From: Allium sativum
Lineage: Eukaryota > Streptophyta > Magnoliopsida > Asparagales > Amaryllidaceae
DNA length: 64,000 bases
NCBI GenBank assembly: GCA_030737875.1
Contig: CM060919.1
Coordinates: forward strand, 803,317,160-803,381,159
Direction of reading: 5' to 3'
Below are positions 48,077-58,611 of the stretch, piece by piece. The notes below the pieces were generated by a model that saw only the letters and a program-made list of their open reading frames with translations, was not told where the DNA came from and searched no databases. A program made the position numbers and the translations under genes. The stretch's first letter is position 1. Each line of letters opens with the position of its first letter.

Positions 48077-49670
48077 GTTGATGATGAACCCAGGAGAGCT
48101 CGATCCAAGGTCATTCCCTCTCCGAGGAGCAGGAGGTGGCAGCCCAGGTGCAGGCGCTGTTGGTAGTTTCACATACTCGGGCAGCTCTCCACGTCTAACC
48201 CGTTCCTCAATCAAATCACGAAGATGCCTGCATTCATTTGTGTCATGTCCGTCCATATCGTGGAATATACAGTGCTTTCCAGAATCACGTTCTCTTTGCG
48301 ATGGCTCCCCCCTGGGAGGCTTTGGGTAGGAGATAGCACCGTTCGTGTCCAGATAGATGTCTGAGAGTGAGGCATTGAGTTTAGTGTACTTTTCATATCC
48401 GGGCCCTCTCGGGAGCTGAGTGTTGCGATCATTCTTGACGGTGGCTTTTCCTTTGCCATTTCCAGAATCGGACGGTTCTCCATCTTTAACCATGTTGATG
48501 TCGAGAATGCATTTCTCAGAAGTTGCATCTTCTTCCTGTAGAAATCTGTCTGCTTCGAGGTAGAATTCGCCGAGATTACGTGATGGGTCTCAATACAAAG
48601 ACTTCTTGAACTCCGAGTTATCCAAGACACCAGATAGCGCTACCATCAGTACCATTGATGGTTCAGGTCGATCAACTGATGCTGCTGAAACATTGAATCT
48701 TTCCAGAAATGAGCGCAGAGTTTCTCTAGGTCTCTTCTTGATTGTAGCGAGAGACATAACGTTCATGGGTCGAGCGATGTGGACCCGAAACTGTTCTAGG
48801 AAGCGAGCGACCAACATATTCCAGCTGTTGATCGATTCCGCCTCTAGCTCCCGAATCCACATGGCTGCTGTATCGGTTAGAAAGAGGGGAAAACATTTAG
48901 CCATGACGTTTTCCGATGCCGATTGAACTTCCATATGTCGTTTATAGCGCATCAGATGCACAGCAGGATCAGTCCTACCGTTGTAGGGCTCTAGTGTTGG
49001 AAGTTTGAAATCTAGGGGATTGCGGGAATTCCTAATTTCTTGTGTGAACGGGTTATGATTGATGTCATCCACGTCGCTCTGATAAGTGTGGCATCTCGAG
49101 AGGCATTGAATGAGATTGGCGAGCCGATCGCCCTCAAAAAGTTGATGCAAGTTGCTAAGATCAGAGCAAGTGCCCCCAGCGTTGAGCGCGAGAGAAGTAA
49201 GCTGCTGGTGAGCTGTCGTGAGCGGGTTGCGGGTCGCTGTTTGTGGATCAAGGGGGGCGACCCGACCTGGTCGTGAGTCAGGGAGGTCAGCTCGTGAGGT
49301 TGGTTTGTGGAGGGAGGCTTGTGGCTCGAGCGGGGTGACCCGACCCGGTGTTGGAGGCCTATCACGAGCTGATTCCTACTGCAGTTGAATGGGAGCTTCA
49401 GGGTTCACGAGCCGCTCAGAGGGCGATCTGACCCGTCCGTTAGGGGCTTGTCGAGCTGCTTCGGTAGCTTCGTTTCCAGTGATTTGAGCATTACTCGACC
49501 TTCCATCCATCCGAGCAAAGAATTCATCGATCATCTTCTGTTGTTTTCGGAGGAGATCGTCTTGCCTTGCCATTTGATCTCTTAATTCTACGAGAACGCC
49601 ATTCGTCTCGTCTCTATTTAAGTAAGCAGAGAGATCTCCATGAGAGGAAGCCTCCGGCTTGCCTCGTTCC
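48074..49670 (-). pseudogene. gag: E5 gag (Tat/Retand type) with two in-frame stops
   Basis: One frame runs from about 49670 (visible ATG at 49573) to a TGA at 48074-48076, broken by TAG at 49376-49378 and TGA at 48590-48592. Pieces show an N-terminal coiled-coil-like part (MARQDDLLRKQQKM), a region with two PGRV-x-PL-x-PQ repeats, a capsid core (FKLPTLEPYNGRTDPAVHL, then FPLFLTDTAAMWIRELE and LRSFLERFN), and a C-terminal CIFHDMDGHDTNECRHL zinc-binding motif followed by LIEERVRRGELPEYV. These are hallmarks of Tat-branch Gag. The frame ends with no protease or RT after it. The final stop codon lies inside the last stem-loop of the array. Confidence 0.85.
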
Positions 49671-49789
49671 TCGCGTCTTCATTGCCAACATCCTCAGCAC
49701 CTTCAGTACGGGAGAGGGTTCCATCCTTCATTCTTTTAACCATTGATCCAGTAGCCAATAATTCCAAGCAAAAGTTGAAGTTGTCGTGT

Positions 49790-49810
49790 GCCCCCCCACC
49801 TAGTGCGCCA
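49790..49810 (-). other. E5 candidate primer binding site
   Basis: The minus strand reads TGGCGCACTAGGTGGGGGGG, three bases from the 5' LTR end. TGGCGC is usual for Tat-branch PBSs; I could not assign the tRNA. Confidence 0.65.
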
Positions 49811-49813
49811 AAA

Positions 49814-50933
49814 TGTTAGACCAAAATCTGGGCCTAACACCCAAATGCAGATCACAGATCACAAAACTGCAGAAAATAGTAAATAAAAGGAGACAAACGA
49901 AGTTTTTATGGTGGTTCGTCTCAAACCAAGCCCACGTCCAATTTATCTCTTCTTAAATCCTAAGAAGTTACAAGTACAATTATCTTGGTCTATACACGAA
50001 ATCCTCGTGTTTACAATCAAAAGAAGTGAGAAAAATGAAGATTATACACGAAATCCTCATGTTGTAGTGTGGAATTTGGCTCCTTTACTGCTGAAAATGT
50101 TTTGCAGAGAGCAATGGTGGAAGACGTAAGGAGTTCGAGCCAAAAGTTCCTTGAAAATGCCTTCAAGTGGTGTATTTATAGCTGTAGGAGAGCTTTTGGG
50201 AAGACCGGTTCGTGATGGGGTACGTGGCACCCGATCCGGGAAAGTAGGAGCAGAAGTGGCCTTGAGAACAGGTCAAGATCTACGCGTGTATCAGCAGATG
50301 CAGGGATCGGTTCGTGGTCATGGGATCGGGTCGTGATGTGGGCTTCACGAGCCGATGTCTTGTCGCAAGCTGGAGTGGTGAAGCTAGTGTCCACGATCGG
50401 GTCGTGGAAGAGGGTCGTGGTCCACCTGAGCTCCACGTGCCAGAGTTGGTTTCACGAGACAGAGGCGCGCCACGAGTCGAGGAGGGGCGAGCCAAAGGAG
50501 GGTCCCACGAGCCAGAGTTGGTTTCACGAGACAGGGGCGCATCACGAGTCGAGGTGGATCCCACGAGCCAAGGTGGGTCCCATGAGCCGATCCATATTAT
50601 GAACTTTCTGATGTTTCGTCACTTCATCCAAGCGATTGCCAGATTATACCAGTTTACGGAAACAGGCATAACTTTCAAACCGTAAGTCCGATTGAGCCAA
50701 ACGAAAGCTCTACCTGAAGCTAATTCATAGGGCTACAAGAGTAACAGAGCCCAGCTTCGTAATTGTTGTATTCGAGCCCAAAATAGGTCATCTGATAGGA
50801 GTTTCGGGCCATTTTACGTTGATGTTGCGATTTTGACCAAATCGCTCCTCGTCTTCTGACGGTATATTCCATACCCAAGCGCGATGCTATCCAGATATTT
50901 CATGTGTGACAGCTTTTAACAAATAGTGTGCCA
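49814..50933 (-). repeat. E5 right (5') LTR
   Basis: It is 1120 bp and matches the left LTR, with an extra copy of the GAGTTGGTTTCACGAGACA module (near 50443 and 50515). CACGAG and CTCGTG motifs recur here and in the gag N-terminal region. Confidence 0.85.
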
Positions 50934-50941
50934 ATAATGAA

Positions 50942-53778
50942 CATCATTTATAAATTATTCTTCTAAATTTTTATCTGTTAAAACAGATTTCTATTTAATT
51001 CTACTTTGAATTAATCCTTTCCATTTATCTGTTAAAAACAGATTTCCATTTAATATTTATTTTTCAAATAATTCCTTTTATAAAATTCTATTCATTTTAT
51101 AAAATACTTCTTTTTATAATTATCCTATTCATTTTATAAATAATTCCTTTTTATTTGGTTTACAATTATTTCTATATCTTTTTGTTTTACAAATATTTCA
51201 TTTTCTATTTGTTTTATAAATATTTCATTTATGCAATTCTATTTATTTTATATAAATATTCCATATAATTCTATTTATTTTCTAAATAAATATTTCCTTT
51301 TATAAAATCCATTGATTTTATAAAATCCTTAAATTCAATATCCACTTTGAAATTCCTTTTTTTATAAAATCATTTGATTTTATATAAATATATTTCATTT
51401 TCAATATACACTTTGAAAATTCCGTTTCTACATTCCAGTATTCCTTGTGGTATTTAACATACCATATAACAATGATCAATATCATCCAAACACACATAAT
51501 CAACAACAGATTATATATCACAATATATGAAAACAATAAAAATAAATGTTGAGGAATCCAGTTGGATCCCTCCAACCTATTTCCCTGGATCCACAGATGT
51601 TACACAATATAATTCACATCAATTTCATTTCAATATGTACTATTCTGATAGACAGAATCGATGTTTGTTTAACGATATGTGTATATATTGTTATCTGTAA
51701 TTCCAAACAATAAATTAGCAATTCAACCAAGCAATCAACACACAACAATCAACCAATATTTATCAGTTTAAAAAAATTACATTATGAAAATATAAACTGA
51801 GCAGAGTTAGTGAGATTTACTCACATTGGACGATCATTGTTAAATAACGATAATTGTCAGTTGATTCAGATAGACAATTTATTTCGCTAAAAATTGTAAT
51901 GAGCTCCAATCTACTCCCAGCGAGTTCCGTTGTGTCGCGCTCGTCCATAAGATCCTAAAGGATCTTGTTTCACTGAATTCCAATAACGTATGATCAAGTT
52001 ATGATTTTTATATGTTAATACACATTTTATATACACAAATTATTTTTATTTAAAAACTTATTGGCTCACCCTCTCTGAAATCGGCCCATACCCGCATGAA
52101 CAGTGGACCTCCTCATTCGTTCCTCATTTTCCCGACTCCAGGAAATAGCTTCGACAGACATGGCTGCATCCTCCCTTCGACCAGTTCTCCCACCTTCCTC
52201 CACTATTTCAAAATCAGACAACACCATCGAACTCCTCTTTCAAAGCAGCAACATCCCATATCCGTTTCATCAAGCTCGCACCAACCATTCAATTTCCGAG
52301 CTCGAGCTATTTCCGATCTGTACAGTGATTCCATCGACACCTTTCATCACCAAATCACCTCGATTTTTTCCCACAAGCTCCCATCGATCTGCTGATTCAA
52401 AAACAAATCTCCAAAACTTGAATCGATGGCTCTAACTCCTTCAATTCGTAGCCCTAACTCGCATAGTGAAAATAACAGCGAACTCCATTAGCTTCGAACC
52501 CTCCAAAACTGATACCATGTTGAAGAGAATCATCCCAATAATCCGTTTATATATGTTTCATGATTTAAAACATATTATACGAATTGTAATGATTTTATGA
52601 AGATCAAAATGATTTAGTGGAGGAAGAAAGCTTGGGACGGAAAGTGTTTTTGACCAGAGGAATGAAAGTTTGAGGGTTTAAGTGATCCTAAGGGTATATA
52701 TATAGGATAAGGTAGCTTAGAAGTTAAGCTATATATTTTTAAATGAGTTTATATTCGATTTTTAACTTTATTTATCATATAAAAATTTCCTGTGATCACA
52801 TATAATATCCAAAAATCATGAAATGGACATACAACTAGATTTTGACATTACGGACCCAACGAAACTTGTTTCGTCGAATTCCGAGTTCGTTTGCTCACAC
52901 AGCGTATTTTTAACCATCAAATTACTGACTGTTTTTCACATTAAAAATCCGTACGGCCACATGCTGACTCCAAATATCATGAAACTTGAAATCTAACAAT
53001 AACCTAATATTACAGATCCAACAAAATTAGTTTCATCGAAAACGGAGGTTGTTTGCAAAACTGGCTATTTTTAAAGCTCTAAATAAACCCTTTTAAATAT
53101 TAATATATTTAAAAATAATTAAATTAAATATAAATAAATAAATGTTATCGCATATATTCACATTGAATATTATTCAGCTCCAAAATGAATATATCGGGAT
53201 TCATAATTCGATATTCAAAAATCAGAGTTAATCGATATTCAATTTAAAATAGAAATCCTTTTATAAATTCATTATAAATTATAAACGAATTCCATAGCGA
53301 CTATTTTAAAATTTGATTTGACCATAAATCAAAAATCTACACAACGAAATCTCGATTTTTCTCTTCCATTAGAAAAATACACTTCACCAGCTCTAAACAT
53401 TTCTTATTTCACAGAAATCCGATTTAAAACGGATTCTGTATATTCAATTGAAGTTCGAATCGATAAATTACGAACTGTAGCGCCATCTCGAGCTCGATTA
53501 TAATTATAATATAAATTATACGTTCAGCTGACATTTATAAATAAATTTGTTAATATAATTCAATTCTAAACTGAATTATATATTTTAATTGTCCAATTCA
53601 CACAATATTGTCAATTCAACTATTTTCGATTATTTTAGAAATTAAATATATTATTCAATTATTTATATTAATTTAATATTCAATATTATTTAATTAAATG
53701 ACCATTTAAATCTCTAAATCATTATTTAAATAATTAAATTAATTAATTATTATATCGCTAAAAATACGGGACGTTACA
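50942..53778 (-). repeat. E3 right LTR, second part
   Basis: It continues the E3 LTR after E5, matching 26845-29013 and 41128-41820. It preserves the unoccupied E4 target near 53086-53102 and ends GGGACGTTACA, followed by TCCTC. Confidence 0.85.
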
Positions 53779-53783
53779 TCCTC

Positions 53784-56215
53784 AAACTACCTATTTAGGC
53801 TTAATTCCCAAACTTAGATTTTCAAAACCCAATTAACTTTACAGAAGTTATTTCTTTGGACTTTATTCTCGATTTCTTATTTCAAATCATTTGAAATACA
53901 TATTTGGCTTTCATATCAAATTATCTTTCACTTTGGGATCTCAAACCAAAACAATTGGAAATATAAATTCCAAAATCTAACAATACATGCAAAACCAAAC
54001 ATATGCAACCAAATATCAGGAGGTTTCTCCCATCAACATGGAAAAGGCAATGCTCCTTCTCTTTCTCTATATATATATATATATATATATGGGGGGGTGA
54101 GTGAGTATGTGTATATGTGTGCGTGCGCGCACCTCTTATGTGTGTGTGCACCTCCCACTAACGGAGCAGGCTACACCGACCACTGACTGTTTAAGGTACT
54201 GGGGTACCACCCTTACTTTTGGTCCTCAGGGTTTCCCGAATCTTTAGCCACATACTAAATCATTTTATATCCTGAAGTATGGAAAAACCATTTCGCAATA
54301 ATAATAATCACAAGTACTTTCAAACCATAGTACTTCATATTGTCAATTCACACATATGATCGGTTCTTATTAATAATATAACTTTTAAGCTCATACATCT
54401 CAAAGAAGGTTGTTAAGCTTAAGGGAATAAATTTTCTGCCACCAACAGGTATATCATCAATAACAACTAATTGGTTATGTTATGAAATACAACGTCAAAC
54501 ACATAATCCATATCCAAATCATTTTGAAAACATCGGGTTTAGTCCTTGAAATCCTTTCTATTTTATAAAACATTTTTATAAAACATACCCCATCCAAAAT
54601 CAGGACTAATCTTTCCTTTCACTTATGAAAATCTTATTTCAAAAACCATTCATTAAATTGAAGTGAACCAAACAACATCGTTAAACACCTCATAGTCAAA
54701 TCGTGAAATAAATCATGAGGAGTTAGCATACAAGTATTTCTACCCAACCCAATGCTAAATGTAAAAGCATACCTGCTAATAAAGTGGTTGAGCACAATCT
54801 AAACAATCCATCGACAACAACATATATTAATAACCAAGTATATTTGGTTCTAACACCTCTCGTGTTTTGGTAAATTTAATTACCATCTTTCCGTTCCAAA
54901 TTTAATTAAAGATTTATTCAAACCCAATCATAGTTTTAATCTACAAGCACCATTATTCAATGATTAATTAATCTTGGTAATTAATCCCTTCTTTAACTGG
55001 GTTAAAGAATAGATGTTATTCAAAAACATCCTTCACGACAAACCCAAAATGCAATTTGATATCAAATATAAGGTTTTAAATAGAAATTATCTCGACTTAT
55101 ATTCAATATCAAATTCTTGAACAAACAGATACCGTATAGGGAATAATGATATCTCTATCTTCCAAATTCCTCAAAATAGTATCCATATAATTACGGAATC
55201 CAATATCAAAATACGCGAAGATTATTTCCATTCAAATCCAATGTTCATTCATTACAAAAACCTAACTTGGTTAAGTTCTTCTTAACTTCAAATCGTTTCA
55301 GTCACTTTATCAAAGCATCTTGTTTTCACAAAATAGCTTTATAATATTCAAAATTGGATATATTATATCCAAATCAGTTTCAAATCGTTTATTATGATTT
55401 ATCAAAATAGTTCTCTATTTTATTAATATAAAATAGTCAATATTAATAATCTTCGATTACAGGTCGTTATTACTATTCACTTTTAATTTGGACTTATCTC
55501 AAGATCTAACCATTGGATTTCAAAACTTTTATTATCATTTGAAAGATTTTTTCAATACAAACCAACGCTTTCAGTTTCGGGAAAATCCGACGATTGGATC
55601 TCCCGGCACATCCGTTTGAAGTTAACGGTCGACATTCACGAACTGTCGTAGTGCGAAAATTCTATTCAACCATAATTCAGCGTATATAATTAAATATCGA
55701 ATCTAGTTGATTCTATGATAGTTTATTAACTATTTGGCTAACTCCTTAAATTTAAATAAAAACCGCCTTAACCTCCTTTGTACGGGTTGATCGGTACAAC
55801 TACAACTTGCCTCTCTGGGCCCTCATCAATCAACAGATTACTACACAAACCAAAACAATTGGGAGATGTGTAAATTAATTATCATCCCAACATCCGTGTG
55901 GGGTTTTCATTACATTTATAAACAAGTGATTATTATCTACACACTTGGAAGATGTGTAAAATTATCATCCTAATACCTATGTGGGTTTACATCACAATCC
56001 ATGAGAACTTATCTACACACTTGGAAGACATGTAGAATACTATCATCCCAAAACGTTATGGGGTTTTCTAATCAACCAATAATAGTAATAATTAAATTAC
56101 TCAATCTAAAACCAGTTAAGGCTCAGTCAATTTTCAATCAACACTTTGTATAATATAAGTGTCATAAACTCAAGGGATTTCACATATATGATATAAAAAT
56201 CGTACTTTACCACAA
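53784..56215 (-). repeat. E1 right LTR, second part, truncated
   Basis: It resumes AAACTACC and matches about 6511-8925 of the left LTR, including the altered microsatellite (54068-54150) and the three-copy repeat (55855-56070). Homology fades at about 56200-56215; the remaining roughly 1.9 kb of LTR is missing. Confidence 0.75.
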
Positions 56216-58611
56216 TATTCTACATCTATATAGTAAAATAGCTTGGTGGACAAACAGAAAGACAAAGAGAGGTTCTGATTTAAAGTACGACAGGATATCA
56301 AAGGGTTATAATCAATCCACGTCAACGATTATTTATCCAAAGTTAACGATGATAAATTCACTATAAGAACCCATTATGAAACTGTAACTTCCTGTATCAT
56401 GGCTATTCTATACTCACACATAATCATTTTCAAACTTAAGCAACTTCCTCCTTCAACCATCATGTCTCTTTCAAAATTTCCATGTCAGTACTTAGAAACG
56501 CGTACAACCTTCTTCCTTCAACCATCCCTATCTATTAGAAAAATATAAATGCCTATGTACTTGGAAATCTATATTGTTTTTTTCATTCCATTTGGCAGAT
56601 CACATGCCAATTTTCACTTCTATTTCTTATGTTGTACTTCTCCTGCGGCTCTTCTATATATATGTAGTAATACTTGCATCCACCAACTGCCACTTCCCAC
56701 GAATTCGTATTTGTGCTAATTTTTCCTTCTTTGGAATGTCTGGCATCTTCTTCTATGCCAAAATTCAAGGTTCTTCTACAATTGTTCTTTATGCATTTAT
56801 TTTTGGATTTGTGAAGTACGCACATAATTGTTTGGTCATATTTCTAATACTAGTTTTCCATAACTCTTCTTAATACATATACATGAATTTTTAGTTATGT
56901 GTATTGTTTATCATTAAGGCATATCAAACTATTATATGTCAACTGTTATTATTATTTTACCCTTACCATCTGAATTATTATAGTAACACTAACCGATTAA
57001 ATATAGTAATATAACGTATTTGTTGTGGTAAGCGTCATATATACATTCATGTTCATAGTCTTGATGTAAGACTATTTCTTTTGTTCATTCAGAAATACAG
57101 GATTTAATCAAGACTGTACATAACGATCAAGAAACAATGAAACAAGGTTTCCTGACTAACAATCTTGGTGTTTATGTTAAAATAGTATATTGATTAGGTG
57201 TATGTTTCCACTAATAATGCTCATGCAAATATGGATGAAGCTAAATGGAGATGTTGGTTGATGCTGTAAATTGATCTTTTCTAACTTTAATCTTTTTGGT
57301 AATATAAGATGACATTGTGAGCATGAACAATTGTTGTAAGAGTGCATACAGATATCTAATAGCATAATTAAAATAATTACCAACTTTTTTGGTAGAAAAT
57401 GCATACACGATTAAAATGGGAATATTGACCATTCTACAATACCGGAAATTGATTTGGATATTACAACAGAATTAGAGAAAAATCAAGCGGTCTAGCTCTA
57501 GATTTAAAGGCAGAATTCAAGGGGAGCTATGTTATTCTCTCTAATTCGGGTAGAATGCGTGATTCATAGCCAGGTAAAACAACAATTTCCCTGTAATATA
57601 CAAGGGATTGAAGGTCAATGTAGAGTTAAAGAGACTTTCAGCTGGAGTTATTTATCATATTAAAGGTTATGTAGTTTTTTTACTATAATTTCTTTATAAG
57701 TAATTAATATTATTGGCACATTGTCTGGTAGATCAAGCAGTAGACGTAACTAAAATGGGTTTGTAATAAGAAAATGTCTTTCAAGGTAGATAGGTTCATA
57801 GAAAAAATATTTAAAAAAAAATTGCTGCACTAGGTGAAAAAAATGGAATGCAAAAACTTTGCACAAATATATTTTTAAAGCATGAATACTGATTTTAGTA
57901 TGCCTCTTCCATTTTGATTATGAATTTTTTGACATATGTCATTTAATTGATCTTTTTTCATACCCCTTTTTTTTGTAATGTCGGGTGGCATTTATGATCA
58001 TGAACAATTTATGTAAGGGTGCACGCACATATCTGATAGCGTAATTAAAATTATTACCAAGTTTTTTCTGGCTAAACGTCATACGTGGAAGAAAATTGTG
58101 TATACACATCAATTAAAATGGGAATATGTAAGGGATTGAAGGTCAAAGTAGAGATAAATAGGCTTTCATGCGTTTTTTTAATTGCATTAAGTTTTGTGTT
58201 GTTATTGGTTATAATTTTCTTTAGAAATAATTAATGTCTTCGTTACACTAAATGACAGATCAAGGTAGCAAAATCAAGAAATTAGGTTAATAGAATGAAA
58301 ATGCCTTTCAGAGTGCAAATATCTACAACTTGGGTATGCATTGCAGTATGTATTCTTTCTCACGCATTATTGATATCCTGCTTTTATACTTACAACTTTT
58401 ATTTGGCCAACTATCAAATATCTATATGTAGGATTTTCACAATAAAAAAATGAATTTGTTATGTGATAGTTTTTTTTTCTTTTAATTCCTGATGAAAATT
58501 TCTGACTATACGAGATGTTTTCCCATTTTTTTAAAACACACCATTGTTCTAGACAAAATACGATGATTGTTTGCATTATTAACCAATAAAGCTATTAATT
58601 ATAACATTATA
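56216..58611. other. Unclassified DNA with an internal direct duplication
   Basis: No recognisable gene. Two blocks repeat in order: 57290-57440 with 57965-58130, and 57595-57785 with 58130-58310. The second copy lacks about 160 bp present in the first. An open stretch at 56574-56873 is hydrophobic and composition-driven; no domain is seen. This segment replaces the lost end of the E1 LTR. Confidence 0.45.

Larger units (their letters stand above)
46227..50933 (-). mobile_element. E5: gag-only Tat/Retand-like LTR element with a hairpin array
   Basis: LTRs are 46227-47273 (1047 bp) and 49814-50933 (1120 bp), both starting TGTTAGACCAAAATC. The internal domain (2540 bp) has a PBS, a gag frame with two in-frame stops, an array of stem-loops and a polypurine tract. 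There is no protease, RT or integrase. The left flank is ATAAA; the right flank reads ATAATGAA, consistent with ATAAA plus a 3-bp change. The empty site is seen in the other E3 LTR near 26850. Mobility would need Pol from a related element. Confidence 0.85.
24011..53778 (-). mobile_element. E3: non-autonomous LTR element with 5.7-kb LTRs, hosting E4 and E5
   Basis: The left LTR is 24011-29013 plus 41128-41820 around E4. The internal domain is 41821-43392. The right LTR is 43393-46226 plus about 50942-53778 around E5. Removing the insertions leaves two LTRs of nearly equal length, about 5.7 kb. The flanking duplication TCCTC is perfect, and the pre-insertion sequence is visible in the E1 left LTR near 6505-6515. 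No gag or pol is encoded by E3 itself. Confidence 0.88.
5975..56215 (-). mobile_element. E1: outer non-autonomous LTR element with a 287-bp internal domain
   Basis: The left LTR runs 5975-10815 plus 23131-23178 and is interrupted by E2. The internal domain is 23179-23465. The right LTR starts at 23466, is interrupted by E3 at 24011, resumes at 53784 and loses homology near 56215. Orientation follows from the iMet PBS beside the right LTR and the polypurine tract beside the left LTR. The intact LTR is about 4.9 kb, so LTR DNA outweighs the internal domain about 17 to 1. No protein is encoded. The right LTR lacks its last roughly 1.9 kb, so the expected AGTAG duplication cannot be tested. Confidence 0.75.

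Noticed and set aside
43393..53778. A single 10.4-kb LTR
   Set aside because: The excess over the partner is fully explained by the nested E5 element.
56574..56873. 99-codon hydrophobic open frame
   Set aside because: It has a non-ATG start in an AT-rich unclassified segment, and its composition alone explains the hydrophobic translation.
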